Source: Lactobacillus helsingborgensis (GTDB lineage: Bacteria; Bacillota; Bacilli; Lactobacillales; Lactobacillaceae). From it: DNA of 64,000 nt. The notes under the pieces are model-generated. The model made no database searches. It saw nothing but the letters and a program-made list of their open reading frames with translations, and was not told where the DNA came from. The stretch lies in contig NZ_KQ034047.1 of assembly GCF_000970855.1 (NCBI RefSeq), forward strand, positions 92,095-156,094, in the 5' to 3' direction. A program made the position numbers and the translations under genes. Below are positions 62,838 to 64,000 of this stretch, piece by piece (positions within the stretch are counted from its first letter, which is position 1; the number at the start of each line of letters is the position of its first letter).

Positions 62838-63683
62838 TTAGTAATTCATAATCAGCACTTCTTCAACTGTACCTCGTCCAGCTTTATTTGAATTTATATT
62901 TCTGTTTGCCTCTACCACTTTTATGTTATAAGCTTCATAAAGGCTATTTATTAAAGGTACATTTGAATTAGATATCATGACTTTTACACTTTTTTCAGTT
63001 AATTCATCTAAAGTATTTTTTAAACGAATTTGTTCATCACTATTAAACCCGTTAAGTGTATATCCAACAAAGCTCTGTTTATCATCAGATTGTGGAGCAT
63101 ACGGTGGGTCAAAATAAATAAAGTCACCTTTGCTAGCGTTTCTAATTGATTCGTAATAATCACCGTTCAGAATCGTCACATCTGCTTTACTTAAATATTT
63201 TGAAACCGCCATTAAAACTTCTTTATTAACTATTGCAGGATTTTTATATCTTCCATAAGGCACATTTATTTGTCCTTGTGAATTAACTCTAAATAATCCA
63301 TTAAAACCAGTTTTATTCAAATAAATAAACCTAGCAGCTCTTTCTACTGAGGAACGCTTTTGAAGTTCTCCATTTCTGTCCCATTCTCTAATTTGATAAT
63401 AATATTCCTTACTGTTATTTTTTTGATGATCATTAAGTAAACTTATCAACTCTAAAACATCATCTTTAACTATTTTATATGCGTTAATTAGTTCTTCATT
63501 AAAATCATTAATTACAACTTTTTTCCTCTGAAGGTCTAAAAAAAGTGCCCCTCCACCAACAAATGGTTCATAATATGTTTTTATTTTTGAAGGCATATTT
63601 TTCTTTATAACCGGAAGTAATTGTCTTTTCCCTCCTGCCCATTTAACAAACGGCTTAACAAAGATGTTTTTCCTAGCACTCAT
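62838..63683 (-). CDS. DNA N6-adenine methyltransferase, Dam/D12 class
   Basis: A 281-residue group alpha methylase. Motif X/I region PFVKWAGGKRQLL (11-23) and YEPFVGGGALF (38-48) bind S-adenosylmethionine; FDPPYAP with D192-P-P-Y195 is catalytic motif IV. The C-terminus ANRNINSNKAGRGTVEEVLI matches Dam/DpnM-type enzymes, so GATC is the likely but unproven target. The ATG at 63,683 follows GGAG; the in-frame start nine codons upstream lacks a site. First gene of the operon, so the chromosome is protected before cutting begins. Confidence 0.88.
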   Translation of the reverse strand: MSARKNIFVKPFVKWAGGKRQLLPVIKKNMPSKIKTYYEPFVGGGALFLDLQRKKVVINDFNEELINAYKIVKDDVLELISLLNDHQKNNSKEYYYQIREWDRNGELQKRSSVERAARFIYLNKTGFNGLFRVNSQGQINVPYGRYKNPAIVNKEVLMAVSKYLSKADVTILNGDYYESIRNASKGDFIYFDPPYAPQSDDKQSFVGYTLNGFNSDEQIRLKNTLDELTEKSVKVMISNSNVPLINSLYEAYNIKVVEANRNINSNKAGRGTVEEVLIMNY

Positions 63684-64000
63684 TTTTTCTCCATTTATCT
63701 TTCCGAACATACATTCTTATTTAAAAGTATTATATATCTTTTCTTTGGTTGTAACAAGTGTAATCATTAAAATTACTTTATAACATATAAAATTATATTA
63801 ATTTATATTATAATATAAGCTCTATTAAGACATTTTATATTTATTATATCATCATTATAAGATGGTTCCTTATAATACATGATTTTTACTTTAGCTCACT
63901 TTAGCTCTTAGAATAGAAGTAAGCTAATAGCTGATGAATATTCTTTCAGTATCAATATCTATGCTTCAAATAAGTAAATTAAGCTGCTTATTTAAAAGGC
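63684..64000. other. AT-rich upstream region of the restriction-modification operon
   Basis: 317 bases to the window edge without a gene. Apart from the promoter at 63,729-63,757 it holds short palindromic AT runs near 63,790-63,830 and a repeated GCTCACTTTAGCTC segment near 63,893-63,908. No coding sequence is recognisable. Confidence 0.6.
63729..63757 (-). promoter_or_regulatory. Promoter of the restriction-modification operon
   Basis: TTGTTA (63,752-63,757), 17 bases, TATAAT (63,729-63,734) on the minus strand, 46 bases before the methylase ATG. No C-protein box is visible. Confidence 0.75.

Noticed and set aside
60158..64000. CRISPR array or prophage attachment site
   Set aside because: No regularly spaced direct repeats, no integrase and no tRNA in this end of the window.

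Overview
The window reads as chromosome of a Lactobacillus in the strict sense (delbrueckii/acidophilus/helveticus-like group). Support: low G+C; the full order rpoA-rpsK-rpsM-rpmJ-infA-adk-secY-...-rpsJ, then fusA-rpsG-rpsL, rpoC-rpoB, clpC, with no map gene between adk and infA; zinc-type S14; type B L31; and a decayed pair of SLAP domains, a cell-wall-binding domain of S-layer-forming lactobacilli. Species cannot be fixed from the sequence alone.

Layout. 1-12,348 (-): start of rpoA plus the S10/spc/alpha ribosomal operon, transcribed from a consensus promoter at 12,512-12,540 through a structured leader. 12,755-15,763 (-): fusA, rpsG, rpsL with their own promoter and terminator. 15,940-16,629 (+): an isolated prepilin peptidase. 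16,819-24,133 (-): rpoC and rpoB behind a structured leader that resembles the setting of the known Lacto-rpoB motif. 24,344-26,842 (-): clpC. 27,033-27,643 (-): a small membrane protein, tRNA-Pro(CGG) and tRNA-Gly(GCC). 27,867-28,687 (+): a DUF2785-like gene frameshifted at an A12 run. 28,720-43,455 (-): housekeeping genes (lysS, dusB, a histidine phosphatase, an ABC exporter, hslO, ftsH, tilS, an S1 protein, divIC, rqcP, mfd, pth). 43,680-44,387 (+): a CBS-ACT protein of the c-di-AMP-binding CbpA type. 44,428-49,233 (-): alr, acpS, cshA, murF, rpmE2. 49,350-52,270 (-): a polar amino-acid ABC importer behind an attenuator-like leader with a 17-codon upstream ORF. 52,724-56,505: an RpiR regulator divergent from a GH1 phospho-beta-glucosidase and PTS EIIBC operon carrying a cre site. 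56,664-60,157: an L-2-hydroxyacid dehydrogenase, ribokinase and an APC permease. 60,158-61,526: a graveyard with a decayed SLAP protein and a decayed IS3-family transposase. 61,527-63,683 (-): a type II restriction-modification pair (restriction enzyme plus Dam-like methylase), apparently acquired.

How it works together: most of the window is the translation/transcription core plus stress, cell-wall and repair functions, and its regulation is visible mainly as structured 5' leaders (rpsJ, rpsL, rpoB, rpmE2, amino-acid importer). The accessory part begins near 52 kb and becomes clearly mobile or decaying after 60 kb. Nine genes start on GTG or TTG, each placed by a ribosome binding site. The most interesting targets are the rpoB and importer leaders, the S10 5'-terminal hairpin, the A12 slippage site, and the relic-flanked restriction-modification locus.
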